From NCBI GenBank assembly GCA_932521035.1, contig OW051494.1, positions 4,512,001 to 4,576,000 on the forward strand: 64,000 nucleotides of DNA. Direction: 5' to 3'. Positions within the stretch are counted from its first letter, which is position 1. Each line of letters opens with the position of its first letter. Positions 13,989 through 26,977 of the stretch are shown one piece after another. The translations under genes were made by a program, and so were the position numbers. The notes under the pieces are model-generated. The model saw only the letters and a program-made list of their open reading frames with translations, was not told the origin of the DNA and made no database searches. The DNA is from Oscheius dolichura. Taxonomy: Eukaryota > Nematoda > Chromadorea > Rhabditida > Rhabditidae.

Positions 13989-16900
13989 ATGTCAGAACCG
14001 GAGCCCTCCCGGCTCCATATGCCAACAAACATGGGAATGGGAGGCACTTTACCGCCGCTTTCTCTTCCACCCCTCTCTCTTCCTCCCATTAAAACTGATC
14101 ACCTTGGTCTTTCACCGTTAGGGATGCCGTATTCTGCTTATCCACAGGTAATAAATTCCTTTCTATTTTTAAAAATAAATAATTCAAGAGTTATCACTCC
14201 CCAAACATTGCTTCCCCTTCAAACCATTTGAGTTCACCACAAACGCCCGTCATGATGGCCCAGCCGCCTGGCTCACCCATGGGTATGTATTCAACAACGA
14301 CACATGGTTTTTCGAAACAAACCAAGCAACGTTTAATTTTTAGCTTATGTCAACGGAGGGCCACGTCTCATGCCAAATTCCCTAAAAAGGAGAATCAACC
14401 CCGCCGATCGGTACCCTCAACAGTTCCAACACCCCATGATGCTTCCCGAGAGGCCCATGGAAAATCAGCATTTTGCTGAGCCTCCGATGAAACAAATGAA
14501 AGGTAGAAATCTTGTTCGTTTTTTATTATTCTATATCAAAACGAACTGAAAAAGTAAATGTTCAGGTATTCCGGGTTCCCCGAACATGCACTCTGGGCCG
14601 TCGACGCCGTCTTCCATGCAAATGGTAAGTGTTCCCTCTTCCTAGTCAAAAATTATATTATTGTGTAAAATGGAGTTATTTTCAGCGATTCAATATGGAC
14701 AACTCGCCGGGTTCGATGAACTCGATGAACCAGTCGCCCCTGCCGATGGCGAACCAGCAGTCCACCTCCCAAATGCCCAATGGCAACGGCTACCCGCCTG
14801 CCTTCCACGTAATCCGCCCCCAGTGCCCCCTTTTAAAATGTGTCTTCAGCATCTTTCGCCCCATCCGATGCAGCATGGCCATGTGCCCCTTATGAGGCCC
14901 AACCAGCCCCAGCAACTGCCCATGCACTACCCGCCCCCGTCCATGCCGCAACAGTCCATGACCAACAACAATAACCACCGAGGTTAGTTTCTGCTCCTTC
15001 TACTCTATTTCTGCTTTTTTTCAGACATGGCCGGCCCCTCGAATGGCTCTCTTTTGTCCCCGATGCCCGGCCCGTCGACCTCGAATTTGTATCACCGGCC
15101 TCGGATGGGGTACCCCGAGGTAGTGACCCCTCTGCCCGTCTCACCCCCTTCCAGAACCCGCCCCAGTCTCCCTACCTCCAGAAGACTCTCATGAACTCGC
15201 CCTACAAAAGCGACGGCATACCCTCGACGATGTCCCCCGTGCTGCCCGTCCCCTATCCCCAGCCACAGAACTTGCAACAGGTAGGCCGTTGTCCGCCAGG
15301 AATAACCCATTCTAGATGTATCCCCGATCTCCGATGGCTCCGCCGGGCTATCCCCCGATACAGTCGGCCCCTGCCTTTGCTCCTCACCAACAGGCGACGT
15401 CTTCCTCTTTCCCTCCCCAGCAGACTCCACCTCCACAGGAAAAGAGGCCTCCGGCCATGGACCAGAAACCGTTGACGGTGCCGAAAATAGAGCCGCCGAT
15501 TATTACCCAGCCGAGGATGGAGCCGACGCCGAGCGAGCCGACGCAAAAGACTGTCCCGGAGCCACAGGAGGTGCAGTGCCTGACGACACAGCCAATTCAG
15601 CCACAGCGGCAGGAACAGGTCTGGATACATCCCAAGGCAGAGCCCCCTCCAAGCCCGGATAAACAGCAAACCCCTAAACAAGTGGAACAAGCTCCAGTAG
15701 CTGAACCATCGGCTCCACTGGTGACGGAGAGGGCTGCTCAACCGCCACCGGAGCAGCCCCCGACCCACCAGGCCCCCGAGGCAGCTCCGCAGCCAATCGA
15801 GCCACAGGCCAAACAGCCTGCTCCGCCTCAAAAACCAAAGCCCACGGACGAGACAGTGAAGGCCCTGCTGGAGAGGCGTATCCAGGGCAGTTCCGAAGTA
15901 AGAAACAACGGTCAGCCGGCACATCGTCCGCCACCTGTGCAGAAGCCGGGGGAGCAGAGAAACGACAGACAGATGGAACTCCAAAGAAGACTCCAGGAAC
16001 CACCTCGGTCGATGGGGCAGTCTGTCAAATGTAAGCTACGAATCCTCCTCAAACACGCCCCCTTTCAGTGGCTGCTCCTCTGGCCGGGGCCAACGGTCTG
16101 CCTCCCAACGCCATCCAACAGCGACTGCAACAGGCCGGGGTAAGTATCTTTCTCCTTTATTTTTGATAGGAATTTCAGCTGATACCTGGTCCTATGCGTC
16201 CCCCCAGTGGTCAAGGACAGCCTCTTCCTGTCGCCGTGCGACCTCTTCCACCCGGAGCCCATCCCCAGCAGGTCATGTCGCCGTGCGACCTCTTCCACCC
16301 GGAGCCCATCCCCATCGGCCCAAAAGGGCTGCCCGTCCCGATAAAGATGGAGCAGCAGCAGCTGAGCCAGGGCCAACTGAGACAGGTACGGTCCGGGGCA
16401 CACACAAGACGCCCCTTTCCAGATGATAGCCGAGAGGATGAAGTCGTCGGTTGCTCCTTCAAACGTCCCGAAGGGCCTGCAGCCTCGTCTCCTCCACCAC
16501 TCCCAGGTAGGCAGCCACCAGGCATCGTATACTGTCGGACACCAGCTACTGCCCGGGCAGCTTCACCCCTCCCAGGCGAACATGCCCGTAAGGAGCGTCC
16601 TCCAGGCACACCAGCAGTTAGGCGGCCGATCTGTAAGTTGTCTTCTCCCACAGTCACTGATCACTTTGAAATTAGGCGATCGGTCCGGTAATTGTGAACC
16701 CGCACGGTCATCCGGGACTGGCAGGGATAGTGGTGGCCCCGCAGCGGAGGGATCCCACCGTCTCCCTCCAACTGGCCAAACTCATAGACGAACGAATGGT
16801 AGGCCTTGTCCCAAAGTCTACAAAATACCATATACAGCCCCAGCCGACGATGTCTAGCAAAGAACAGTACCGTATCTACAAGAGGAAGTTCAAGTATCTC

Positions 16901-17852
16901 GTCTTTGTGGGTCCCCGGCCGTGTCCCTTCATTTTTCCCTTTAGGAGAACGAGTGCTACCAGGAGGAGTTGAGGAATCTCCAGAGGAAATTGCTGAAACT
17001 GACGAGGGACAAGAACTTCTTGTTGGACCGGCTGCTGACCTACGAGAAGGTGTCCGACACCTCGGACGAGGAGTCCGATTCTAGCCAGAAGACGGTCGAC
17101 GAGGTGCCCAAGACGAAGAAGTGACACTTGTCGGTTTACACGGAATAACTCGAGTGCTTCAGACGGGTGCGACCCAACCGGCCAAAGAAGGAAACACAGC
17201 CCAGTGTGCCGGTGGCGAGGAGCCCCAGTGGCACCCCGCAAGACAGCCCCTGCCCCTCGCCTGCCCCGACCACCCTCCTCGCCCAAATGCTTCAACCGTC
17301 AACGTCCTCGGCTAGAATGCCTATGGAATTGGCTTATCCCAGGCCTGCCGTTGAAGAGAAGCCGTCGGTGAAGCCACAAATTGAACAGAGCCCAGCGGCC
17401 GATACAGAACCAACCCCACCAAACAAGACAGCAGAAGAAGGTGAGAACAAGCTCCGATGTCATAGAACAACTGCTTTTAGATAAAAATAGAATAAAACTG
17501 GCTTCTTTTCCACCAGAAATGTTTCTGCCTGGCCCTTCCTCCAATCCGACGATGGATGTAGCGGCGCTGATGCGGGCAGGTCCGTTAGAAATCAGAAAAC
17601 CAATTCAACCATCCGATTCTAACATGAATGGCCACGCCTTCAACAATCCTAGTAAGTTATCGATACTAAAATATAAAACAACTTTTCCCAGACTATCACT
17701 ACCCGCCATTTGCAGGCCCTAGTCAGCAGTCTCCTCCTAATAATTCCCCACTTCCTTCGCCTACCCACTTGAATGGTCTTCCGGCCCCCGACCATGATAT
17801 AGTCGCCCCTTCTTCAAAGAAAATGGACACTTCTCCTTCTGAACCGGTATAA
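13989..17852 (+). CDS. Large INO80E-like chromatin protein with Pro/Gln-rich arms
   Basis: The diagnostic part lies near 16860-17110: a basic KRKFKYLVF segment, then [34 protein letters not shown] and an acidic SDTSDEESD. This is the coiled-coil of INO80 complex subunit E (human INO80E: KRKLKFLIYEHECFQEEL...). Human INO80E is about 244 residues with the coil at its N-terminus; here several hundred Pro, Gln, Met and Ser-rich residues precede it ([16 protein letters not shown] onward) and over 200 follow, ending [11 protein letters not shown] at 17852. Exons join cleanly across short introns, including one of 42 bases after the acidic stretch that removes an apparent TGA. The amino arm could act as an activator-like disordered region. 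That it is one gene is inferred from frame continuity; a split into two genes is possible. Confidence 0.7.
16229..16314 (+). repeat. 47-base-period tandem duplication inside a coding exon
   Basis: A 39-base segment at 16229-16267 recurs identically at 16276-16314, separated by 8 bases. Both copies lie in one exon of the INO80E-like gene. Because the period is not a multiple of three, the copies are read in different frames ([12 protein letters not shown] versus [13 protein letters not shown]). Identity over the whole unit suggests a recent event. Confidence 0.9.
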
Positions 17853-18384
17853 TTTCGCTCTCAGTTATTCTCATATCTACAGTATAGTCTACCTCAACTT
17901 TTTGAACTTTTTAAACATTTTTTTTTTGATTTGACATTTTTTTGCCTCAATTGTACAAAATTTATCCGGTGTTTCTGGAGTGTGCTGCTTCGAATCCCTT
18001 TCTTGATCTCAGCGAAAAAAAGCACACTGGTATGTTTAGGTTGTTTAGCACTTTGGCGTTTCTTTCTTATCCAGAGAATGGGAAAGATCTGTTTCCTCGC
18101 ATTCACCAAAACAACAGATCTCTCCGCGCTTTCCGGTTAATTTTGGTGTATTAGATACTCTCAAATGGATCTCATAACTAGATTTGGCGATTATGGTGGC
18201 ATACGGTTCACTTATATATAAGCAGTCTCTCCCATTGTCTCAAAATTATTCTAATCATTGTGTGTGTGTTCTATCTACAATAAAAATAAACTTTTTTGCC
18301 TTCCAACTCTTTTCTTTGATAGGAAAAACCATAGCTAAATTGTTTCCACCACTGGCTTTGGTAATCTATATATCTTGTTTAGCA
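17853..18384. other. Intergenic, AT-rich
   Basis: About 530 bases between the INO80E-like stop and the UNG start. It is T-rich (T runs near 17920), with short open frames on both strands that have no support. It ends in a CTTGTTTAG acceptor two bases before the UNG ATG. Confidence 0.45.
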
Positions 18385-19537
18385 ATGTCTACGGGTAAGA
18401 AAATTCCGGATATGTTTTTACGAGCAATGAAAAGGAAAAAAGATGCAATAAGTGATTCTACTAATTTGCCATCGCCAAAGAGAAGTCACTCGGGCGAGCA
18501 GCAGGTATATTTATATTTTTATATGTATAACACCTTGTAAAATCGCATACTCCAGCTTTCTAGTATATTTATAAAATTTAGGAAATTTTGGACACGTCTG
18601 TTGCACTTATTGCGAACGATCCAGCACCTTTGCCATCATGCGACCATAAGTTTTCGCTTTTTGCACTATTGACGAATACTACATGGAAGAACGCACTTAG
18701 AACTGAGTTCTCTAAAGACTACATGAAGAAAATTGAAGCGTTTCTGGAGAGAGAATACAACAAGGTTTGTTTCATGTTTGATAAATACGTTGTAAATAAT
18801 TTAGGGTGTTAAAATCTTTCCTCCACAAGCAGAAATTTTCTCTGCTTTTAATTTAATAGACTTACAAAATGTCAGAGTAGTAATTATTGGTCAGGATCCC
18901 TATCACGATGATAACCAGGTTTTCCGTTTTTGTATTTCTTTTATCATTTTTAGGCTCATGGATTATCTTTTTCTGTAAAACTTGGCGTACGCCCTCCCCC
19001 ATCTTTAAAAAATATCTATAAAGTATGTGGTAATTGTACCCAATTACAAGTTTTCAGGAGCTGAGTGCAGATATTCGTGGCTTTACTACACCTGATCATG
19101 GTTATCTTTTGGGATGGGCTCGTCAAGGTGTTTTTATGCTTAATGCAACATTAACAGTAGAGTAAGATATTTACTAACTTTTTTATCAGCTTTTCAGAGC
19201 TCATAAAGCAAATTCGCATGCAAATGTCGGATGGCAAACCTTCACAGACAACGTTATCCGGCTCATTTCCGCAAATACTAAGCATGTGGTTTTTCTTCTT
19301 TGGGGCGGATTTGCACAGAAGAAAGAGTATTTAATTGATCGTAGAAAGCATGCTGTTGTAAAGGTTTGTAAATTCAGTGTCCAAATAGCTAACGAAAATA
19401 TTTTTCAGACAGCTCATCCTTCTCCACTTTCTGCACGGCTTTGGTTTGGCTGCAAATGCTTTTCTAAGACTAATGAACTACTGGTAAACTATGGAGTTGC
19501 TGCTATTGACTGGAATGATCTTCAAAAATCTTATTAA
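18385..19537 (+). CDS. ung-1: Uracil-DNA glycosylase (UNG family 1)
   Basis: Removes uracil from DNA as the first step of base-excision repair, in nucleus and mitochondria. The N-terminus is basic with an SPKRSH patch. The catalytic water-activating motif is intact ([14 protein letters not shown]), followed by AHGLSFSV and [12 protein letters not shown]. Next come [13 protein letters not shown] residues ([12 protein letters not shown]), [28 protein letters not shown] and the minor-groove loop [13 protein letters not shown]. It ends INDWNDLQK-like ([12 protein letters not shown]). Five or six introns of 35-60 bases interrupt it. The start follows a TTTAG acceptor. All active-site residues seen are conserved, so it should be functional. 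Confidence 0.95.
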
Positions 19538-19746
19538 TTTGCAAACAGTTTGTTTCTATGTTTACATTTAAGATTTTTCTCCAGTAATTTGTTACCGGTA
19601 GCATCGTATATAATGCGTTTCCTTACTTACGAGTAATAAATTGTATTCCGTAACGATTTCTTTTATATCCATGGCTTTCCAATTATTTGCTTAAATATGT
19701 AATCATACCGTGTCAGCTATGTGAATAATAAGTAAAGAAATATAGA

Positions 19747-21255
19747 ATGAATGCACATGAGGTGAGCAAGAGTGGACTTCCATTGCAGATAAAGCGGCAT
19801 CTTACCTGTGGAGAATGCCATAAGATTTTTAAAAACCGAGTTAGTTGGCAGTATTTGATTATATAAATGCAGGGAGAACTTATATGGCATGCGGAGGCAT
19901 GTCTTATGGAAGCTTTTGAGAACGAAGTGTATGCTGCAAGTGCAGAGCCGTATCGGCCAAAATTAAGTTCAGCTTCGTTGAAGCAACTAACTCCAGCTGG
20001 TATTACTGTGAAGGTATTGAAACTGCTAAATCTACATCCATATCCTAGTCCGTGGATGATAGTCCCCGCCAAGAACATATACAATTAAAACTTGGAGAAC
20101 AAATCGCGTCTACTTCAACGCAACCAAATCATTCAAATCGAATTGGAGATAGTTTTGAGCAGTTAGTTTGGTTCCAGTTTTTAGGCTGTTAAAAGAATGT
20201 TTAGTGAGACAAGTATTTCTACTCCTCAAACTATAGAAGGACCTGGCGGACTACAATTAGTTGTTTCAGTAGAGAAAAATGGGCAAATTATACATGACCC
20301 AATGGATGAGCCCCCAATATTAGACGCTCCAATTACAACAGACGAAGGAGAAGGCTTCAATGAAGATGATACAGGGGAAGATCAAGATGGTTCGCTCGTC
20401 TTGAAATATTGATTAAAACATTTGTTCTAGGTAATATGAAAGTCAATACTAACTATACAGGAAGCACGCAGGTGTTGGGAGCATTAGCAAATGCTTCGGA
20501 CGATCCTTTTAAACCTAAAATGGAATGCCCTACATGTGGCCTGGTTAGTATCGATGGCTAAGCGTACCTGTTATTTTTCAGGTATTATACAGGCACAACT
20601 TTGCCGCCCATTATAGAATACATACTGGAGAACTCCCATTTTCGTGCTCATATTGTCCAAAAAGATTCAGGTACTTTATATGCATATATTTACTTTTTAT
20701 TTATTAAAATTTGGGCTGCGCTGTAGAATAACCCCCACCACCACCATATAATCTCCAGTATCGTCAAAATTTGCTTTACCATCTTCTAATTTATACTTGC
20801 AGAACAACTTCAACCCTAAAAGTGCATGTGAGGGCCCATACAGGAGAGAAGCCCTACACATGTCAAATATGTGAATACGCAACCATTACAAAGAGGAATC
20901 TTGATCGGCATATATTAATCCACCACGTTCAACTGCCCAAACATAAGGGACCTGTTTCTAGAAAAAGCAGGTATGTATTTTTACTTTACTTTCTTATAAT
21001 TCTCTTATAGATACCGCGACGGCCCTTCACACATAAGCTCAGAGGCTATACTAGATGATGTTGAATATTATGAAGAAGGAGAAATTGATACAACCTATGA
21101 TGAGCATAAAGATCATCACTACATGCAAGCAGTAAGCTTTAGTGTTATTTTCAAATGTTTAAATTTTCTAGGAGATAACTAGGCCAGAAATAATGGGAAC
21201 AGAAACAGCTCGAAGTCTCCATAACAACGAAAAATTTATTCCAGAAGATATTTAA
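19747..21255 (+). CDS. C2H2 zinc-finger protein
   Basis: Probable DNA-binding regulator. A degenerate N-terminal finger ([13 protein letters not shown] then [10 protein letters not shown]) is followed by an acidic linker ([17 protein letters not shown]). Three C2H2 units come next: [41 protein letters not shown] and [26 protein letters not shown] linkers (HTGELPF, HTGEKPY) between them are typical of DNA-contacting arrays. The tail is acidic and ends [10 protein letters not shown]. Introns are 35-120 bases. The gene lies 210 bases after the UNG stop and 197 bases before the topoisomerase III start on the same strand. I cannot assign an orthologue. Confidence 0.85.
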
Positions 21256-21451
21256 AAGGTTCATAGTTTGTAAATGCTTAATTTATTAATTTATTAATAT
21301 TTTCATATTTGCATAAAGTTTATCAGATAATTACAGCATCTTCTATATATGTATAACCGCTGTGATATCCGCAAAAAAACTATTTCTGGCCAAAGTTTCG
21401 TTTGATCCGCTTACATTTCAGTTGGTGCGTTTTACTCTGTTAGTAAACGCC

Positions 21452-24375
21452 ATGAGGCGCATCCTCTGCGTAGCAGAAAAAAATGATGTCGCTAAAGGAG
21501 TAGCAAATATTCTCGGTAGGGGTAATATAAATAGAAGAGAAGGAAAATCTAAGTTCAACAAAATCTACCAATTTCAAGCAGACGTCTTCGGACAGGTTTG
21601 TTTTTATTATACAATTACTTCCCTCCTAGGCGTCAGCAATATCAATGACAAGTGTATCAGGTCATTTAATGAATTTTGAATTTGGACAAGAAATGAAAGA
21701 CTGGGCGGTTGGTACAGTTTATGCCTAAAATAATTGTATCTTCAGACGATTCCAATAAGATCACTGTTTGACGCGACCGTTTATTTCAAGGTTATTCCAA
21801 ATATGGAAAATATTGCAAAAACACTAAGGTATGATATAATTGTTTACTTATTATGCATTGAAGAGAAGAATCTCAAAAGGCGGATATACTAATCATTTTT
21901 ACCGATTGCGATCGTGAAGGAGAGGCCATAGGAGCTGAAGTTGTTACTGCTTGTACAGAAGCAAACCGAAGACTGGACATATATCGAGCAAAGTATTGGT
22001 ATCACATTAGCTCAACGAGCTTTTCAGATTTTCGGAAATCACACCTCGGGCAATTAACTCTGCAATGAACAACCTAATAAGACTTGATTCAAGAATTGTC
22101 GATGCTGTCTTTTGCAGATCAGAACTGGATCTTCGGATCGGTAAGCAACTGATAAAAATGTATTATAATAATTTCTAGGTGCGGCTTTTACACGACTACA
22201 AACTCTTCATCTACGCCATCGATTTGCAATTTTGAACACAGCGGGTTAGTATATTTAGACATTGTATATTGGAATATTAGAAAATAAGGTGATCAGCTAC
22301 GGTAGTTGTCAATTCCCAACTCTAGGATTTGTTGTTGAGCGATATAAAGCTATAGAAAATTTCATCGCTGAACCTTTTTGGAAAATAGCTTTTGAACACA
22401 CCAGAGATAAAATTAAGGTAAACCATTTCATTTAAAATCATAATTTGTAGGTGGATTTCAACTGGGAAAGACAAAGACTTTTCGATCGGCAAGCTGTTGT
22501 TTGTCTTTTTGAAGATTGCTTGGATGCTAAAACTGCTAAAGTATTAAAAATAAATAAAAAGGCAAAAAGTAAATGGAGACCGCAGGCAAGTTATTAAATA
22601 TCGTCTTCATTTCTGTTTTGCAGCCTTTGGATACGGTAGAATTTGAAAAGTTATGTGTTCGTAAACTCAAATTAACGGCAAAAAAAGCAATGGCCATTGC
22701 CGAAAAGCTTTATATGAAGGGGTTTATTTCTTATCCGAGGCTAGTCTATAACACTACAATGAAATATATTATTTAGAACAGAAACAAATAAGTTTCCTCC
22801 CGACATACATTTAGAACAATTAACGCAATTACAAACAACATCAACGGACTGGGGAGATTTTGCAGAGCAGGTATTGTAGTTTTAATGATAATCTATGTAA
22901 TACCCTAGGTACTGGTACGTCAGCCAAATCCAAGAAACGGAACTAAAAGCGACGAAGCGCATCCTCCTATCCATCCACTGAAAAAAGCGACGAAGTAAAT
23001 TTAGTAAATAACGTTTAGCAGTAAAAATCCTAGGAGCGAGATGGATGCTAATGACTGGCGGGTTTACGAGCTTGTAGTTCGTCATTTTCTGGCATGCATT
23101 TCTTGGGACGCTAAAGGGCAGGAAACAAAAGTCGAGGTTTGTGGAATAATTTGGCCAACATTAATATTTTAGGCCCAATGTGCAGAAGAGCATTTCTATG
23201 CAACTGGCCTGCAAATTGATGATTTAGGCAAGGTTATATTTTACTGCTAAAACTGTTTTTAGGTTACATGAATGTATATCCTTATGACAAGTGGAGTGAT
23301 AAAACATTGCCTTTATATAAAGAGGGAGAAATCCTACATGACCACAAATTAAAAATAGGGGATGGACGTACCCAACCACCTCTTCTTCTTAATGAAGCAG
23401 ATCTCATTGCTCTTATGGATAAGTACGGTATTGGAACGGATGCGACACATGCAGAACACATTGAAAAAATCAAGGTGAATATTGGCTAAAACTTTCTCTA
23501 AATGATTATATAGGAACGACTTTATGTGGGAATGAATAATGATGGACGCTTTATTCCAGGTTTCCTTGGTTTAGCTCTAGTTGATGGTTACGATGATATG
23601 GGTTTGTGTGTTTCCTTTATCACTAAAATATAAGTTCAGGTTATGCTATGAGTAAACCTCATCTTAGAGCTGATTTAGAACGACAGTTACAGGTGATTTC
23701 CTTTTCATTTTATGCAAACTTCCTCTAATAATCAAGTCTATTGGGCATTTTAGGCTATTTGCTCTGGTGTACGCACCAAACAAGAAGTCTTGGTGGAACA
23801 GAAAGAGAAATACAGAAGAATTTTTGAACAAACTGAATTGCAAGTAAACAAACTTTCAAACGCCTTGGCCAAGTAGGATACCATATTAATTTATTAAAGA
23901 AATATTATAGATATGTGCAAAATAATCCTAATGCTTCTCTCCTGCCAGTTAATGCAGCCCCAGCCGTTCCAGCAGCTCCTAGAAGACAAGCAAATCCGGC
24001 ACCCCAACCTAATAGGGTTTATTTATTGGTTATAAAAAAACGTAATAATTGATTCAGATAGATAGCGATGATATTCCTCCAACAGGTAGAGGGAGAGGCA
24101 GAGGAAGGGGTAGAGGTCGAGGTGGCGCCATTAGGGGAAACAGAGGTATATTTTAATATAATTACTCTCTCTCATGTTCAGGTGGAAGAGGAGGCACAGA
24201 TATTCCTCCACCAGCACCTGCTGCCCAACCGGACACTGGTACACCTTGCCTATGTGGAATTCCGTCCGCAATTCGTTCAGTTCGAAAGGAAGGTCCAAAC
24301 AAAGGCAGGAAATTTATGGGATGTTCAAAAGAGATGGGTGATGGAAGCCGGTGTAATTTTTTCGAGTGGATTTAA
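21452..24375 (+). CDS. top-3: DNA topoisomerase III (alpha type)
   Basis: Type IA topoisomerase that, with a RecQ helicase and RMI1, dissolves double Holliday junctions. The Toprim domain opens with LCVAEKNDVAKGVANILG and has the acidic metal site ILIIFTDCDREGEAIG-like (IFTDCDREGEAIGAEVV). The catalytic tyrosine lies in GFISYPRTETNKFP. Later blocks include LLNEADLIALMDKYGIGTDA and THAEHIEKIK. The tail has Arg/Gly repeats (GRGRGRGRGRGGAIRG) and a GRF-type zinc finger (TPCLCGIPSAI, then GPNKGRKFMGCSKE, ending CNFFEWI). This Arg/Gly plus GRF tail is typical of the alpha subtype. Exons are numerous, with mostly 35-60-base introns; the one splitting the SYPR|TET codon run starts with GC instead of GT. 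Confidence 0.93.
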
Positions 24376-24896
24376 AAATCTTGTATATATTGTTATATTG
24401 CTGTTACTTTATGGGTTATAATAATAAACATTCCTCATAGAGAAGCAATTCCTTCATGTTATGGCAATAATTGCAGAAGAGGAACAGCTTATTTTTGCTT
24501 AGCTTCTTGCTCTGCACTATGACTGAAGCCAATGGCCGATGCTGGCTGTTTGCTCTTCTTCTTATACAGCCGGCTGGTTCCCTCTAATTGCATCTTCCTC
24601 AGCTATCGTTAACGGCGTCCTTATATAATAAAATGATTCTTTTTGTGAGCAGATTCCCCATAAATGGATACTGTAGAATTGAATATGTAAATAGCTGAAA
24701 CGAAATAACCGCCCCCGGTCCGGTCAATCGATAAGACCGGCCGCAATACCTGGTCGACGCCCACTCGTACTACAGTCCACCTCCCTTTTTCGCCCTGCCA
24801 TGATTCATCTGCGTCTCCAGCACCATTTGAGCCATTTCTTCCTCTGCCATACCCATATTTCTCTTTTCCTCTACTACAATTATTCTAATTTCAGAA
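24376..24896. other. Intergenic
   Basis: About 520 bases between the TOP3 stop and the next ATG. Nothing specific is seen. It ends with a pyrimidine stretch and TTTCAG two bases before the ATG at 24897, a likely trans-splice or first-intron acceptor. Confidence 0.4.
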
Positions 24897-26812
24897 TGTC
24901 AGCCGAACCACAGCAGAAGTCAAGTGACGACAATATTGTAAGTCTCAGATTGAAAGTGTCGAATTGTGGTTTAGATAACGAGACGAAAACATGTGAAAGA
25001 GTCTTTGAATGTGATTCGGGACAAAAAGGAACGGCTACACGCGGCCATGAAGGCTATTTCTACTTCTGACGAGGTAGTGTCAGTGGTTCGGGAATAAAGC
25101 CTCTTCAGCCAGATAAAGCCATGATGGCCAAATTACTGGAAGCCTACGATATGATGACCGTCCAGGAGAATCAGTACATTGAAATTTTGAAGAATATTGT
25201 GGAAATACACGAAATGGCAGTGGATGACGTGGCCAAGGAGATCGAAGAGAAGAAGAAGGCCGTCCCTGTGCCGGAGAAGGTCGCTCCTGAGACGGAGAAG
25301 AAATCAGAAAACGAAGAAAAAGAACCAGAAACTGCGAAAGAAGGCGAGGAGAAGGCGAACGACGGTGGGTTGAAGGAGATTCGGGGGAAGATGGAAGTTC
25401 AGACGAAGGAGACATCTCAGAGTTGGAGACGACGTTGCGGGAACTGCAGGAGGTGTCGGCAGCAGCCGCGGCGGCTTCTAAGCTACACGAGCAACTCGTG
25501 GAGAAACTTCAACTACAGAAGAGCAAGGTGGGGGAAAGGGGTGTCAGGGGCCGGGCCGGCTATGCATGGCGTATTCATGGCCCCGTTGCGTGTCCCCCCG
25601 CCATCAATGCTTTTCATATTATATGTGTGGCTACTTTGATTACCGATGTAACAGCTGCTGCCACCCGGGCGACGGCCCCAGCCGATGGCTTCGTCCTCCT
25701 TAATTAGGCTCGAATTGAAATCCACCAGCCAAACCAAACACTCCCGTGGATGCCGGCAATAATTGCATCGCGATTCGTAGTTTTTATAATTGGGTCGGAT
25801 TTTGCAGAAGACGACACTGAACGAGATACGGAAAGATAAGACGGCCAACATGAGGAAGACGGCCACCGAGGTTTTGACCGAGGTGGAGATCGCCAAACTG
25901 AAAGGTAGGAGAGGTACACGGAGGAGGAAACAGAGGATTAAGTGACGACGGAGAAGGGTGCGAAGGAGAGGAAGGAGAAGCAGCTGGAGAGGCTGAGGAA
26001 GGAGGCCCTGAAGAGGGGGATGCAGCTGGGAGAGGAGGAAGAACAGCAGGTGGGACGGGCACAGCTGGTCATCTAAAGGGCTTCAGAAGGAGGCCATGAT
26101 CGAGGCAGCTGAGTCCTCCCCCGACAGAATCCCCCCGGTGCAGAGGGAAGAGGAGAAGGAGACGAAGGAGGAGGACGAGACGGAGAAGACCGAAGAAGAG
26201 AGGCTGGAGGAGAGGAGGAAAGAGATCAGGGAGAATGTGAGGAAGGAGAGGGAGAGGTAGGCTTGTTGTTTGCTGGATGCGCGAGTGTAAACCGGGAGAA
26301 TCGATTGGGTTCAGGAAAGAGCTAGTCAATCAGCAGATCCGCGAGCGACTCAAAGCCATGGAGGCCAGGAAGGAGCGCGTCCGCCAGCTGAGGCAGGCTC
26401 TGCAGCAGTCAGTTGGTAAGGGCACCCCTGTCCCCCCGGCCGAGAGCCAATGTTTAGAGTCTCCGCAGACGGAGGAACAAGCCCGCCAGGCCCTGGACGA
26501 AATGTTCTCCAACGCGGCGGCCAATCTTGCGTAAGTTTCTCTATTAGTCGAGGCAAGGTGTGACAACCCTCTCAATCATCTGCCCCTCTTCTCCTCTTGT
26601 TTTTCTTGCCCCTATTCCTCTCCCATTGCCCTACCCCCATGCTACGCTGGAAGTATCTTCGCTCGTCCGTCCCCCCTGTTTCTATTAGTCTAATGAAATC
26701 CTTTAGGAACCTGACGGCCATGAGGGAGCGTCTCGAGGCGATCCAACTGAACGGCGAGGGAGAAGCCATCGAGGAGAGCGGCTCCCCCACCGACGAGGCC
26801 AGTGCCGAGTGA
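24897..26812 (+). CDS. Coiled-coil protein, unassigned
   Basis: The model begins MSAEPQQKSSDDNI and crosses a 37-base intron to ITRRKHVKESLNVIRDKKER, then PDKAMMAKLLEAYDMMTVQ. A highly charged Glu/Lys stretch follows (EKVAPETEKKSENEEKEP), then ELQEVSAAAAAASKLHEQLV and a long Glu/Arg helix. Near 26320 it reads KELVNQQIRERLKAMEARK and ERVRQLRQALQQSV. The end is NLTAMRERLEAIQLNGEG leading to TDEASAE and a TGA at 26810-26812. Heptad-compatible segments dominate, so a structural or centrosomal scaffold is possible, but I do not recognise a family. Exon edges in the charged middle are uncertain. The following + gene may belong to the same protein if the stop is skipped by splicing. Confidence 0.6.
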
Positions 26813-26977
26813 TCTCGTAACCCTTTGCTGTGACTTTAATTTCGAGTGTGACTACTTACTGTGATCGGAGTGCATTAAATATTTCGACTGCCTGATGGAC
26901 ACAGTTCCGGGGAATGCCCATAAGAGCCTCGCCTTTTTTAGTTAGAGTGGGAGGTTCGTCAAAGTTTTACGACGGTT

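Noticed and set aside
15253..15984. A 243-codon open frame on the - strand
   Set aside because: It is the Leu/Arg/Trp-rich mirror of the Pro/Gln-rich coding exon on the + strand.
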